A stretch of DNA of 64,000 nucleotides from Trebouxia sp. TZW2008 (taxonomy: Eukaryota > Chlorophyta > Trebouxiophyceae > Trebouxiales > Trebouxiaceae), in assembly GCA_002118135.1 (NCBI GenBank), contig BDIU01000416.1:62001-126000 (forward strand). Direction: 5' to 3'. Numbering within the stretch: position 1 is the first letter of the stretch; every line of letters starts with the position of its first letter. Made by a program: the position numbers and the translations under genes. Below are positions 54,141 to 64,000 of the stretch, piece after piece. The notes under the pieces were generated by a model. The model was not told the origin of the DNA. It did no database searches and worked only from the letters and a program-made list of their open reading frames with translations.

Positions 54141-55469
54141 AGGATACCCCTGTGCTCAATGTTATGCTTACATCTCGAAGCTTAGACCGCTGAATGATCA
54201 ACATTTTGATGCCTTCCAAAATCCTTATTTTTTTCTCAGCCATCTGGACTTCTCCCCAGCCATGAGAAAAGGAGCTTGCATGAGAAAAGAGCAGACAAAG
54301 GTCTATGCTGTGAGGCATCATAACAGGAGCCTCTGTCTATTCAGGCAGCCTCAGGACTTGCATGGTTCAGCATCAGTGCTGCTGGGGGTTTGCATGCTTC
54401 ATGACTCTTTTCTCAGCAATCTGAACTTAGAAGAGATTGCCTGCCTTCAGTGTCACATCACTGAGGCTTTCCAGCAACTTCATTATGCAGTCTGTTTGTG
54501 CTTCATCTGTGGTTTTGCTTCCATTCGAAATCAAGAGATAATCATTGCAGTCGAACTGCTCAAGCTCAGTCACCTGAGTCCTTATGTCAATCAGTTGGTT
54601 GCAATTTTGGTTGTAAGGCATGCTAAGCAGCCAAGGCTTTGTACTTGCGTGCAAGCAGTGCAGTCTTGACAAAGTGCACAAGCAGGTTTGTAGCAAGAAA
54701 AGAAAAGAAAAGAAAAGAAAAATCTACTCCGTTAGGCGTCATAGATTTGTAACACTATGAACATCAGGTGCTTGCTTTGGATCAATACGCTGGGAGTCAC
54801 AACAACTTCAGCTAGGTGCATTGCCCCAATCGCATCTGTGAATAATTATTGCAGCAACACCGTGTTCTGTATTAATGTATGCGACACTGGGCAAAGGATG
54901 TTGCGCTTGAAAGGGACGCTCTCATGTCTGGCGTATCATCTGATGCCAAGACGTGTGCAGGATGTAGCAAGGTACTGCAGCACAGAACGCACGCTCCTAT
55001 AGTATGCATAGCATTGATTTTACACCGCCATGACACAATACATGTCTGGGATGTGGTCTCTGATACAATTGCTTCAAGTTGGCTGCTGCCAGCCCAGTAC
55101 ACCGCGGGAACGAATTAGCAGGATCTAGCATTTGCTGAAAACAATGTCTTGAAGCAGCACAAACAAAACGACAAGCAGGCCTCTGCAGCTGCCATACTGT
55201 ACACAGGTGCATGGTACAAAATTTGAGCCTAGAAGACCTACATGCATAGCTGCTATGCTGGGGCACACAGCTGTTTTGCTGTGACTTCAGACCTCAACTA
55301 AATGAAGCACAAACATCACAAAATTGGCCAATAGCAGCAGACAATTTGCTGAAGCAGTGAAACGATTGAGCAAATCAGGGCTCAGGCTGAGTCAGTAAAT
55401 CAAGGCTGAGGCTGAGTCAGCAGATTCTGGCTTGCTGAATCTACAATCAAAGCTCAGGCTTTCACAGCT
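54141..55469. other. Region without a recognised gene; (AAAAG)n tract
   Basis: This is downstream of the STI1-like stop. A short AAAAG repeat lies at about 54698-54722. The other ORFs have no supportable function. Confidence 0.45.
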
Positions 55470-55590
55470 CCTTGTAGTTGCGGTATGGCCCTTAGGGTTC
55501 ATTACGAACTCTCCCTCAAAGTACTTCTTGTTGTCTAGGGTTTCGTAGTCCTCCTTTGACAAGGCCCAGCCCCACAGATCCTTGATGTTG
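55470..55590 (-). pseudogene. Orphan, frameshifted last exon of an aldo/keto reductase
   Basis: After a cttcag acceptor it reads DNIKDLWGWALSKEDYETLD and then KKYFEGEFVMNPKG, typical of the C-terminal end of aldo/keto reductases. A one-base loss then shifts the frame: the family-like ending PYRNYKEL-stop is present in the next frame. No other aldo/keto reductase exon was found at higher coordinates on this strand before the LEA gene. It is either a pseudogene fragment or an assembly error plus a duplicated exon. Confidence 0.65.
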
Positions 55591-55599
55591 TCCTGAAGC

Positions 55600-56700
55600 A
55601 TATCACAGGTGTGACTCAGTCACTCAGCATGGTTGCGATAAAGCATGTGACTCAATCAGGATCAGACTGATACCGCTCTTAATGAGCTGTGCAGATGTCC
55701 AGCACATTGAGCTTTCTGTATTAGACAGCTGCCAGCTTTGTATATTAGCTCAACACAGGCTGGACTTGCAAACTCGTTCAATATCTTAATTGCTGTGCTT
55801 GCAAAATGAAGTGATCATGGGACCATAGACCGATGCTTCTGTCAATACTTGAGCCTGCAAGCACTATTCCAAATCTTGCAGACTTGCATTCCCTTGTGCA
55901 GGAATTTTGTACTTGTGCCGAGGATCTGCGCACAGACATTGGGGAGCAAACCAGCCCAGCCTGAACCTCGATAAAGAGCCTTGAATGGCTGTGTCATTCC
56001 GCCACAAGCTTTCATGCAAGGCTCAGGTTGTGAACGAGTTGACCCACTCTGTTGACTCTGCGTTTCTTTCGCAGACTGTTGCCGTCTGCCCCGTGATCGC
56101 GGCTGTTCCCCCCTTGTCGTCTTGCGAGTGAGTTGCATGATTGCTTTGCCGAGTGAATACGAGGTGTGATCGCCAGCCTTCCAACCAGCAAAAACACCGC
56201 TGCACTTCGCCGCGCGATCAAGTCATCGACGCGTCAGAGGGCGGCTGAGGGAAGCGCACAAAGTTGCTAGTGCAGCATCTTACCTTCTGTGGAGACCGCG
56301 GCTTTGCGCGCTGCAGTAGCAAAGTGCAAGGGCCAATGCAGGTACGGTTGATGTTTCACGGCTTGCGTGTGCAACAGCCGGCGAGCGTAACACGCACCGA
56401 CACACAGCTGCAGTATTGCTTCACCAATCCGATGCACTACACAAGTCGTACGCAGTGCGAAGCGAAGATGCTGGACGGGCGTGAAGCTCACAGGAGCAAC
56501 ATCTGACAGCACCGACTTGTGCGACTCGCACGCACGGAGTGCCTTGCTTATAGCAGTACCAGATCTGATTACCGCTGCTGACTCGGCCCGTAGCCTAGGC
56601 CTGCCAATAGCGAATCGTCGCCTTCTGCATTGACCAGTGCTGTCGATAGCAGTCGCGCTGCAGACATCTGAAGACCTTCATTTGCAGCCAGCAGTCATCG
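55600..56700. other. Promoter-containing region upstream of the LEA-like gene
   Basis: Minus-strand ORFs around 55842-56221 are Arg/Gln-rich and have no recognisable domain. The stretch before 56701 should hold the LEA gene promoter. Confidence 0.4.
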
Positions 56701-59700
56701 ATGGCCACGCAGCAACCTGATCAAGCGCAGCAGTCCCATCCAGAGCCAACGGAAGACCCGACTGGACGTGGCACACTTGGCCAATTCGCCAAGAGAGGTG
56801 CTGAAGGCGTGCAAGTGCTAGCAGAGAAAGTGACCGGCGACACTGGCAAAAGGTATCGTCGACAGCAGCCAGAAATGCCTAAATTTACAGCACATGCCAA
56901 GGTTTCCCTTGTTCATGGCCCTCACGACAGCGCTTGGTCACACATTTGCCAGTGTTAATTCATGTTTTGCTGCGCAGCACTGATGTTGAGGCTCCCAAGC
57001 AGCCAGAAACCAAAAGCAGGTACATCAGTTTGCTTGTTCTGTCCATGCAAGTGCCAGTTCCCTTTGCCATTGCGTGAACTGCCAAAATGCACATCTGTGG
57101 GGTGACATGCCTGTAGTGTGTAACATCTCCACAGCTTTGGCCGTACAACACACCACCAAATAAGTAGTGGCTTCAAATGCCTGCAGTGTGAATCACATCC
57201 ACATTCCTGCTGTGGTGCCATCCAGAAATGTCAGAATGCACATTGCAATGACTGTGTCAAAGCGCTTCTGATTAGCAAACGCGGACATGCCTGAGCCTGT
57301 ACAGCCCCTACAGCCCCTACAGAGGCAGCTGCCTCTGCACACCATGTTTTTTGACATGCCTGCGATTGTATGCATCCACCAAATAACAAGTGTGTCAACA
57401 TGCCTGCAGTGTAAACCATGCCCACAGCCCTGCGGAGGACAGCTGGAAACCGTACCAACGTGAGTATGGCTACAAACAAACTGGGTATGGCTCTCACAGC
57501 CCTCCAGATCCTCGCCAGCCTAAGACTAGCATTTTTGGTGGTCTCAAGGACGCTGCAGGTCAGCTCATTGCTGCTTGATTGCAAGGAAGTCAAAAAGAAT
57601 AGACAAGTCTAGTCTTTCATAACACAAGCTCCTGTGAGCAGAAGCAGCCCAGGATTGCTGCTGCTGCAACTGGCAGCAAGTTGACCTCTGGAAGTCAGCT
57701 CATTGCTGTCATGTCAAGTCTGTCTATTCCTCCTGCCTGTACTTTTGATTGCACTCTGTCACATAAGGCACATGCGTCATGCTGATATTGATTTGCCATG
57801 TGCCAGCCAAAGACAAGCATCTTTGGTGGTCTCAAGGATGCTGCTGGTCAGTTGCTTAGCTGCCGTGTCAACTTTGTGGGCGACTCCTACCTGTGCACCT
57901 GCTTGCATTTCCAAAAGCAAATATCACAAAGAAAGTCAGTTTTCCGTGAGGACCTTGAATTGATGACTCCGCCATGTTCACTAGATATGTACGTACGTAA
58001 AGAAACTCCATTTTCCTCTATTTCAGTCAGCAAACTCAGTCAGCAAACTCAGTCAGCAAACTCAATCAGCAATCGTGTGGTGCAGTTGATGCCAAGGATG
58101 CTGTTACTGGGGCAGCATCCAAAGCTGCAGCTGGTGCACAGCGCATGGCTGGATTGCAACCCAAACAAGGTTAGACAGCAAACATTGTTTACAGGCCTCA
58201 AGCTGATTCTCGACATGCGCTACTATGCTCAGCGTTGCCAGCACTGCTTGAAGATCACTGCAGCAAAACCAGATCTGAATTGTTGACTGGACTGGCTACT
58301 GTGCAGTGCACCTTTGTATACAACACGCCACCTTATGTACTGTACATTTCCAGTGTGAACTGTAACATGACTTGCCTCGGTAATTAAGATTAATACTTAG
58401 GGTAGTTAGGGAAGGTTGAGATAAAGTACACCCTCTACTGCAGAACAGGTTGTTGAGCTTCACACAGCACGTTGGAATGCAGCAGCTGACATGAAAATTT
58501 TGGCATTCAGTTTGCCTGATTGTTGCAGAGTCTCTTATTTGATTATGTACTTGTCTTGCAGATAGCTTTTGGCAAGACGATGACGATGATGAAGATGTAG
58601 ATGATGAAGAATGGTGAGGCAAATTCTACCACACGGCAGCTCAAATGCATTACGCTGCACATCTGCTTGAAGCAATTGCGCCATGATGCCAAAGACACGA
58701 GCTTTCTGCCAGCTTACTGAAAGGCATCTCCTGCATAATCAGAGGCATAGCGTATGTCAAAGACTGTGCCATGACTTGGTGGGCGACAGGGCAACTGCCT
58801 TGTGTTCCCAACAGGAGAAAGCACAACACCTTGCAGCAACACAACATGGTGCTCATGCTATCATGATGACACCACCTTGCGCTCGATTCACAGGAGCCGC
58901 AGGGCCATTGAGGAGGCAACTCAGCGCCTGTCCAGAGCTATGGACAGAGCAGATGCCCAATTGGACACAAGGAGAGGCAGCAGATATGCTGAGAATGGTC
59001 ACTATGGGGACAACAGAAGAGGCAGCCCAGATGCTGCTAATGGTGATGGAGTTCACCAAATTGGTCGTATGGCTGAGCATGACTTTGACAGGTACACAGC
59101 TGCATTCACACCAGCGCTGTGCATGCTGTTGTGTGACTTGTCATGCAGTCAATGGCAATGATATGCATGGCAGGCAGACGATGAAGTGAATCAAACAAGT
59201 CGCACAGCTGAGCATGTCTTTAACAGGTGGCCAGCTGCATTTACATTTGTGCTGCACCTGCTGCTTTGGCAGAGCATCAGCAGAAACCGCCAGCAACATG
59301 TGGTCTGTACAGTCTTGCAATGCTGTGGATATGTCATGCTGCCAAGGCTGATAGTGACTCGACGTATGTGCTGGAAGCAACATATGTTATAGCCCAGAAA
59401 TACTGAGCAAATGGATGGCCAGGCAAGCAGCAATGCTTTTGACTGAAGCAGAATTGTCATTTTCTATTGCTGGTGTTTGTCAGGCAATCTTTTTTGGCTT
59501 TTTGGCGTGACAAGTGGACTGTTGTGCAGGTTCAAGGGTGGTGAGCAGCGCGTTGTGGACAAGGAGCGACAGTTTGCAAACACAGCTGAACACGACTATG
59601 ACAGGTCAGCGTTTTATTGTCATCATTGACATCATCATTGACACCATCACTGACATCATCATTGATGTCATCACTGACATGCTTGCTGGTGAGGCTTTGC

Positions 59701-62700
59701 CCCCCTGCTAGGTGCATACAAAACAGTCGACTCCCTCCAACAATTCTGGCCAAGTTGGTTGGCATTTTGATGTTGCTGACAAAAAACAGCAGCTTGCTGC
59801 AAAACTGTAAGGGCTACATGCTGTCCAGCGTGTTCAATGCATGTGAGCTGAGCACATTTGCAGCACAAGTGCGATAATCTTGCCATTGTGCAACACTTCA
59901 GCTGTCCATGAAAATAGACAGCATTCAAGCTGTGCAATTGCAGCTGCATATTGGGTTCTGGGTGCACAGAATTGTGCTCAAAGGTTGTAACACAGCCAGT
60001 AGGCACCATGCTTGAGCAACAGCCATTTGGTGATCTCAATCGAGGGACACTAGGATGTTGCTTTTGCATGCACTGATGTTGATGGCTTTGCTGGGCCTGA
60101 ATTTCACTGCAAAGTCGGATTTGCAGGTTCAAGGACGGTAAGCAGAGAATCTACGACAAGGAAAAGCAGATTGCCGGCAAAGTCAAAGAGGGCGCTCGCC
60201 ATGCTGGGGAAACAGCTGAGCACGATTTTGACAGGTACAACACTGTTGCACACAATACTGCTTTGAGCCCCAACAGCATGCATAATCACGTGTCTACATG
60301 CTTTGTCTGTGCGGCCTCAAGCGAGCTTCATGTTTGGGCCCTTCAGCCAGCACACTGACCCAATAACACTGAACCAGGCAAAACACTGATCAGCTGCCTT
60401 TCATTGCCAGACACATTCACCTGTGCTTTCAAGCCAGGAAGTCCGATGAGTCACATCTGGCTCCCTACCCTGGACTGTAAATTCTATTGACTGATTGATA
60501 ACATCTTTTGCTTGTGCAGCAGTGACTTGGCGATACGTCTTGCTCCTTGCTATGGGCCCTGTTAAGCTCAAAATCTAGACGAGATATGCCAGCCTTCCTG
60601 AATGTGTGCTTGGGGCGAATGGGTATACTGACTGTAGGTTCAAGGACGGCGAGAAGAAGTTGGTTGATGGCGCCAAGCACATCAAAGATGATGTCAAAGA
60701 AAGCTTTGGAGGTGCTGGGCATGATGCAGACAGGTGAGCCACCAGCATTCGTTCATTCAATCACTAAATATAGTTGCAAAACCCAGGCTTCAAAACCCAG
60801 CAACCAAGTACACGTCAGCGCAATCAGCTGCTTTCGCTGCCAGCATTGCCTGGTGCTACTCCAGCATTGCCTTGTGTCAGCATGTTGTTTGCAGGGGCTT
60901 GAGTCCTGCAAGAGCCCTCGCTGCATCTGAGCATGGCTCTCCCTGTCGTCGCACCCTATGCTTGCATGTTCACTCGGCCAAGCTGTTTATAGGTTCTGCT
61001 CCTGCCACCTATGCTTACACAGTTGCTTGGCCAAGCTACTTGTCCTGTTGACCAATTCATGGTGTCACTTGCTGCAGGCAGGAGCCTTGTGCTTGCATGT
61101 TTGTTTGGCCGAGCTGCTTGTCATCTTGAGCTCAACAGAGTGCTAGCGACTGCACATATCACCCTTAGAGTGCTGTTGATTGCAGAGGTCACCCATTCAC
61201 AGTGCCATTGACTACAGAGATTATCCAATCACAGTGCTGTTGACTGTAGGAACCACTCAGTAAGACTGCTGTTGACTGCAGGTACCATTCCAGGCATCAG
61301 CAATACAGAGATCACAGCTCAGCTGCCAGGGATAAGGCCTCTACAGCAGCAGACAACACAGGCAGGGCCTTTCAGCATGCTGGTAGGCACGCTGCAAACA
61401 GGGCAGAAGAAGATGCGCAGTGGGCAGCTGACAGAGCATCAGACAGAGCCCATCAAGGCACCAGATACGCTGCTGACAATACTGCAGAAGGCGCTCAATG
61501 GGCAAGGGAAAACGCTGACAGAGCTGGTGACTCACTGGGTCGCGCAGCAGCACAGACAGAGGGCTACGCCAGGGACAAGGGCAGAAGGGCTGCACGCTAC
61601 ACTGCTGACTCAGCCAGGTGGGCAGCTGAGGAGGCGCATGATGGCGCTGAGTCAGCAGGCCACAAAGCAGGCAAAGCAGCGGTGGCCACTGAGGAGTACG
61701 CTGAGGCAGCCAAAACAAAGCTGGCCAGAGGCACTGCATCAGGCATCAGGCGTACAGCAGAAGCAGCCCATGACAGTGCAGAGACTGTAGGTGAGTACGC
61801 TGGGGATGCTGCGGCAGCCACGGAAGAGTATGCGCAGGCAGCCAAGACCCAGCTTGCAAGGGGCACAGCCAAAACGGCCAAGTGGGCAGCAGAGTCAGCC
61901 CATGACAGTGCAGAAGCTGTTGGTGAGTACGCTGGTGAAGCTGCTGCAGCAACTGAAGAGTATGCCGAGGCAGCTAAAACCAAGCTTGCCAGAGGTACAG
62001 CCAAAACAGCCAAATGGGCAGCGGAGACAGCTCATGACAATGCAGAGAGCATTGGTGAGTACGCTGGAGAGGCTCTGCACGCTACAGAGGAGGCTGCGTC
62101 AGAAGCTGCTCATAGCACTGCACGCGGCACAGCACATGCTGCGCAATGGACTGCCCACAAGCTGCATGACAGTGCTGAGAGCACTGGCGAGAAAGCAGGC
62201 AAGGCTGTGGCGGCTACCGAGGAAGCTGCTGTTGATGCTTCCATAGCAGCTGCTGATACTGCTGAGTGGGCAGCCAAGAAGAGTGTGTCTGGGGGTGCAC
62301 ATGCAACTGAATGGGCCGCCACAAAGGTGAGTCATGCACAATGCTTGTGTCTTCCAATCATTGGCATGCAGTATATGCTGCACAGCTTGCAGAGTGCCTT
62401 TTGCAATATGTTGATCCAGCTTGAGTCCTGTGCCAGCTTGCTCTCGCCACCATGCAACTGCATTGTGCATACTCCAGAAAGCCTTTTTGTTTGCATGTGT
62501 TATGTTTGATGCAGCTCATGGACAACAAACTGTTGAGATGCACGTGCAGATGTGCAAAAGCATCTGCATTCCTGCTTCAACCATTCGTTCTGTACAGAAG
62601 AGTGTGCTTTGCAATTGTCATGCTTGTCTTGGGAGCTGTTATAGGATGCTCAAAAGGGTCAAATTCTGCTGCATCTCTGTTGATTACCTGTCATCCTATG

Positions 62701-63854
62701 CTGTTGCCAATGGCAAGGAGCTACGTCACTTCTCCAATCAGTCTTTCGTCACGTGCATGAAACCCTTCAACCTATACTAGCTCAAGCTCTGTTGTGATGC
62801 ATTGCAGGTGCATGACAATGCCGGAGGCATTGGGCATGCTTTGGGTAGCCTTGCTGGCAAAGCAGTGGCAGCTGCTCAGGGCACAACAGCTGCCGTAAGC
62901 CACAAGGTATGTCCTTTCACAAAGCAATGCCTTGCTGTTGCATGCACTTCACTGTGAAGTGTGACAGGCGCATGTCCTTGCTGGGGGATCAAGCACGCCT
63001 TAGGCAACCTTGCCGGCAAATCTGTGGCAGCTGCTCAGGGCACAACAGCTGCAGTCACCCGTAAGGTACATGCTGTTGGCATGAGTGCTGTGCTGTTGCA
63101 TGCACTGCATTGAGGTGCCACAATGTCTGTGCATTGCGCACTGCCTGTTGTGATGATGTTTCATGTGGACAGCTGGCACTTCACCTGGTCCAAACCTCGC
63201 TCAGAAAGTCATACAGCAGAGCTTGCACAGTCAGCACAGTAAGGCATGCTCTTTGGTGTGTCTAATGACACAAGCGCATCTGTGCCTTTTTAGCAACATC
63301 ACATCTCACTGTAGCCTTCTGTTGATAGGCTTTCATCCGTCTTTGTTGGCAGTATCAGTGGCTGCATTCAATATGATGCTCTGGGCTGTTCATCAAAGGC
63401 TGCTTCATTGGTTTACCTGATTACAGCCTGGCTCGAGGTCATCGCCTGCATGTGTAGGCTCGTGACTTCCTCTCAGATGCAGAGGAATTTGCTGAGGATG
63501 CTCAGGAGGCAGTCAAGGATGAAGCTGGCAGACTCAGACGCACTGACCCTGCTGCCAGGCTCAGAGGCAGAGACCCAATTCCAAGCAACACTGAGGATGT
63601 CACATCTTGGCGCAAGACCCACCCCCACCACAGCAGGGACCCCAGGGGTTCAGACGCAGACACCTACAGACAGACAGCAGAAGGCTCCTGGCAGTCTGCT
63701 AAGAAGCAAGCAAGCGATGTTGCTGATGACATGAAGAGGAAGTATGATGACACTGCTGAGCAAGTGAAGGGCAAGAGCCAACAGGCAGCTGATGATGTGA
63801 AGGGCACTGCAGATGCAGCTGCTGATGAAGCCAAAGGATGGGGTAGCTGGTTTG
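56701..63854 (+). CDS. Large LEA-like (late embryogenesis abundant) protein, 12 exons seen, at least 826 aa, open at window edge
   Basis: Exons 56701-56852, 56978-57019, 57428-57558, 58086-58169, 58562-58613, 58894-59091, 59530-59604, 60127-60234, 60638-60733, 61282-62326, 62808-62906 and 63458-63854 join in consistent phase. The gene continues past the edge after ...GWGSWFG and a gtaagt donor. It has an acidic run (QDDDDDEDVDDEEW), three related exons beginning RFKGGEQR, RFKDGKQR and RFKDGEKK, and a long Ala/Lys/Glu/Thr-rich part with three 42-residue repeats (ATEEYAEAAKTKLARGTA) and further relatives. The last exon has SAKKQASDVADDMKRKYDDT and QAADDVKGTADAAADEAKG, like LEA group 3 helices. 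Such proteins are disordered in water and fold into amphipathic helices on drying, protecting membranes or enzymes. The role in desiccation tolerance is inferred. No signal peptide was seen. Confidence 0.87.
57798..57850 (+). repeat. 3' echo of LEA exon 3
   Basis: Reads QPKTSIFGGLKDAAG with the same gtcag donor as exon 3. The first two thirds of the exon are missing. It lies downstream of exon 3. Confidence 0.9.
58020..58076. repeat. Short tandem repeat, 13-bp unit
   Basis: Three to four tcagtcagcaaac units directly before LEA exon 4. Confidence 0.85.
59168..59230 (+). repeat. 3' echo of LEA exon 6
   Basis: Reads SRTAEHVFNR with a gtggcc donor, against GRMAEHDFDR at the end of exon 6. It lies downstream of it. 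Its phase at the donor matches, so in-frame use cannot be excluded. Confidence 0.75.
59612..59682. repeat. Short ATCATTGAC-type repeat
   Basis: Degenerate repeats of catcattgac and catcactgac in the intron after LEA exon 7, creating low-complexity ORFs on both strands. Confidence 0.8.
60945..61281. repeat. Repeated acceptor segments before LEA exon 10
   Basis: Between 61150 and 61281 four units of about 38 bp each end in an acceptor-like gattgcag, gactacag, gactgtag or gactgcag; only the last is joined to the exon. Just upstream (60950-61135) a unit of about 65 bp with cggccaagctg is repeated three times. Confidence 0.8.
61688..62066 (+). repeat. 126-bp (42-residue) coding repeat in LEA exon 10
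   Basis: ATEEYAEAAKTKLARGTA-type units start near 61682, 61808 and 61934, exactly 126 bp apart, each ending in VGEYAGDA, VGEYAGEA or IGEYAGEA. They are in frame within one exon, so this is a true protein repeat. Confidence 0.92.
62980..63068 (+). repeat. 3' echo of LEA exon 11
   Basis: Reads HALGNLAGKSVAAAQGTTAA followed by TRK and a gtacat donor; the true exon reads HALGSLAGKAVAAAQGTTAA. The exon head is eroded. It lies downstream of exon 11. Confidence 0.88.
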
Positions 63855-64000
63855 GTAAGTGCAGCCCTCATGCTGTTATGTGCTGTGCTTTGCTGCTATA
63901 ACAATTAGACATGCTGGGATCGGATCAGGGACCTTGATTTGGTTTTGCCAGCTTGTTGTTGTATCATCAAAGCTGGAGGGGCATGTCATCAGGGCCTAAA

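Overview
The window is nuclear DNA of a eukaryote, most likely a green alga. I favour a trebouxiophyte (lichen-photobiont type), because of the plant-like families (PhoD-like phosphatase, CCT-domain regulator, plant-type 2-oxoglutarate oxygenase, bZIP), a large LEA-like desiccation protein, and many short introns with a near-uniform TGCAG acceptor. The species call is inference. Ten multi-exon genes could be rebuilt by hand. In nine of them every exon joins the next in a compatible codon phase from start to stop (the LEA gene as far as the window edge). For the tenth (bZIP) only the last exon is unsure.

Layout: Q/G/Y-rich protein (minus, 448-2153); PhoD-like metallophosphatase (minus, 3971-16912, 14 exons); CCT-domain protein (minus, 18537-20811); 2OG-Fe(II) oxygenase (minus, 22337-27321); SixA-like histidine phosphatase (minus, 28033-29898), divergent from a one-TM predicted plastid protein (plus, 30234-30991); Miro mitochondrial GTPase (minus, 31680-39423); a weak minus-strand membrane-protein candidate (40591-41724); a bZIP factor (plus, from 42499); an organelle-targeted STI1-like protein (plus, 50231-54140); an orphan, frameshifted aldo/keto-reductase exon (minus, about 55470-55590); and a LEA-like protein (plus, 56701 to beyond the window edge). 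No shared pathway or operon-like logic links the genes.

The striking feature is shared by all the genes with several exons except SixA: introns are full of 'exon echoes', partial copies of the neighbouring exon. They follow a polarity rule. Copies of an exon's 5' end, with its acceptor, lie in the upstream intron. Copies of its 3' end, usually with its donor, lie in the downstream intron. About 45 echoes were found by eye with one clear exception. Some are arranged as regular arrays: 186 bp x4, about 181 bp x7, and a 107/215/433 bp nested array. The simplest reading is very frequent local tandem duplication of 60-430 bp segments that cross exon-intron boundaries, filtered by selection to keep one intact exon. 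This enlarges introns and supplies decoy splice sites. In the LEA gene the same process seems to have produced real coding repeats.

Secondary observations are a small TA-flanked MITE family (three copies), a raised share of GC-AG introns (4 of about 67), an intronic inverted repeat in the Miro gene, and several minisatellites.
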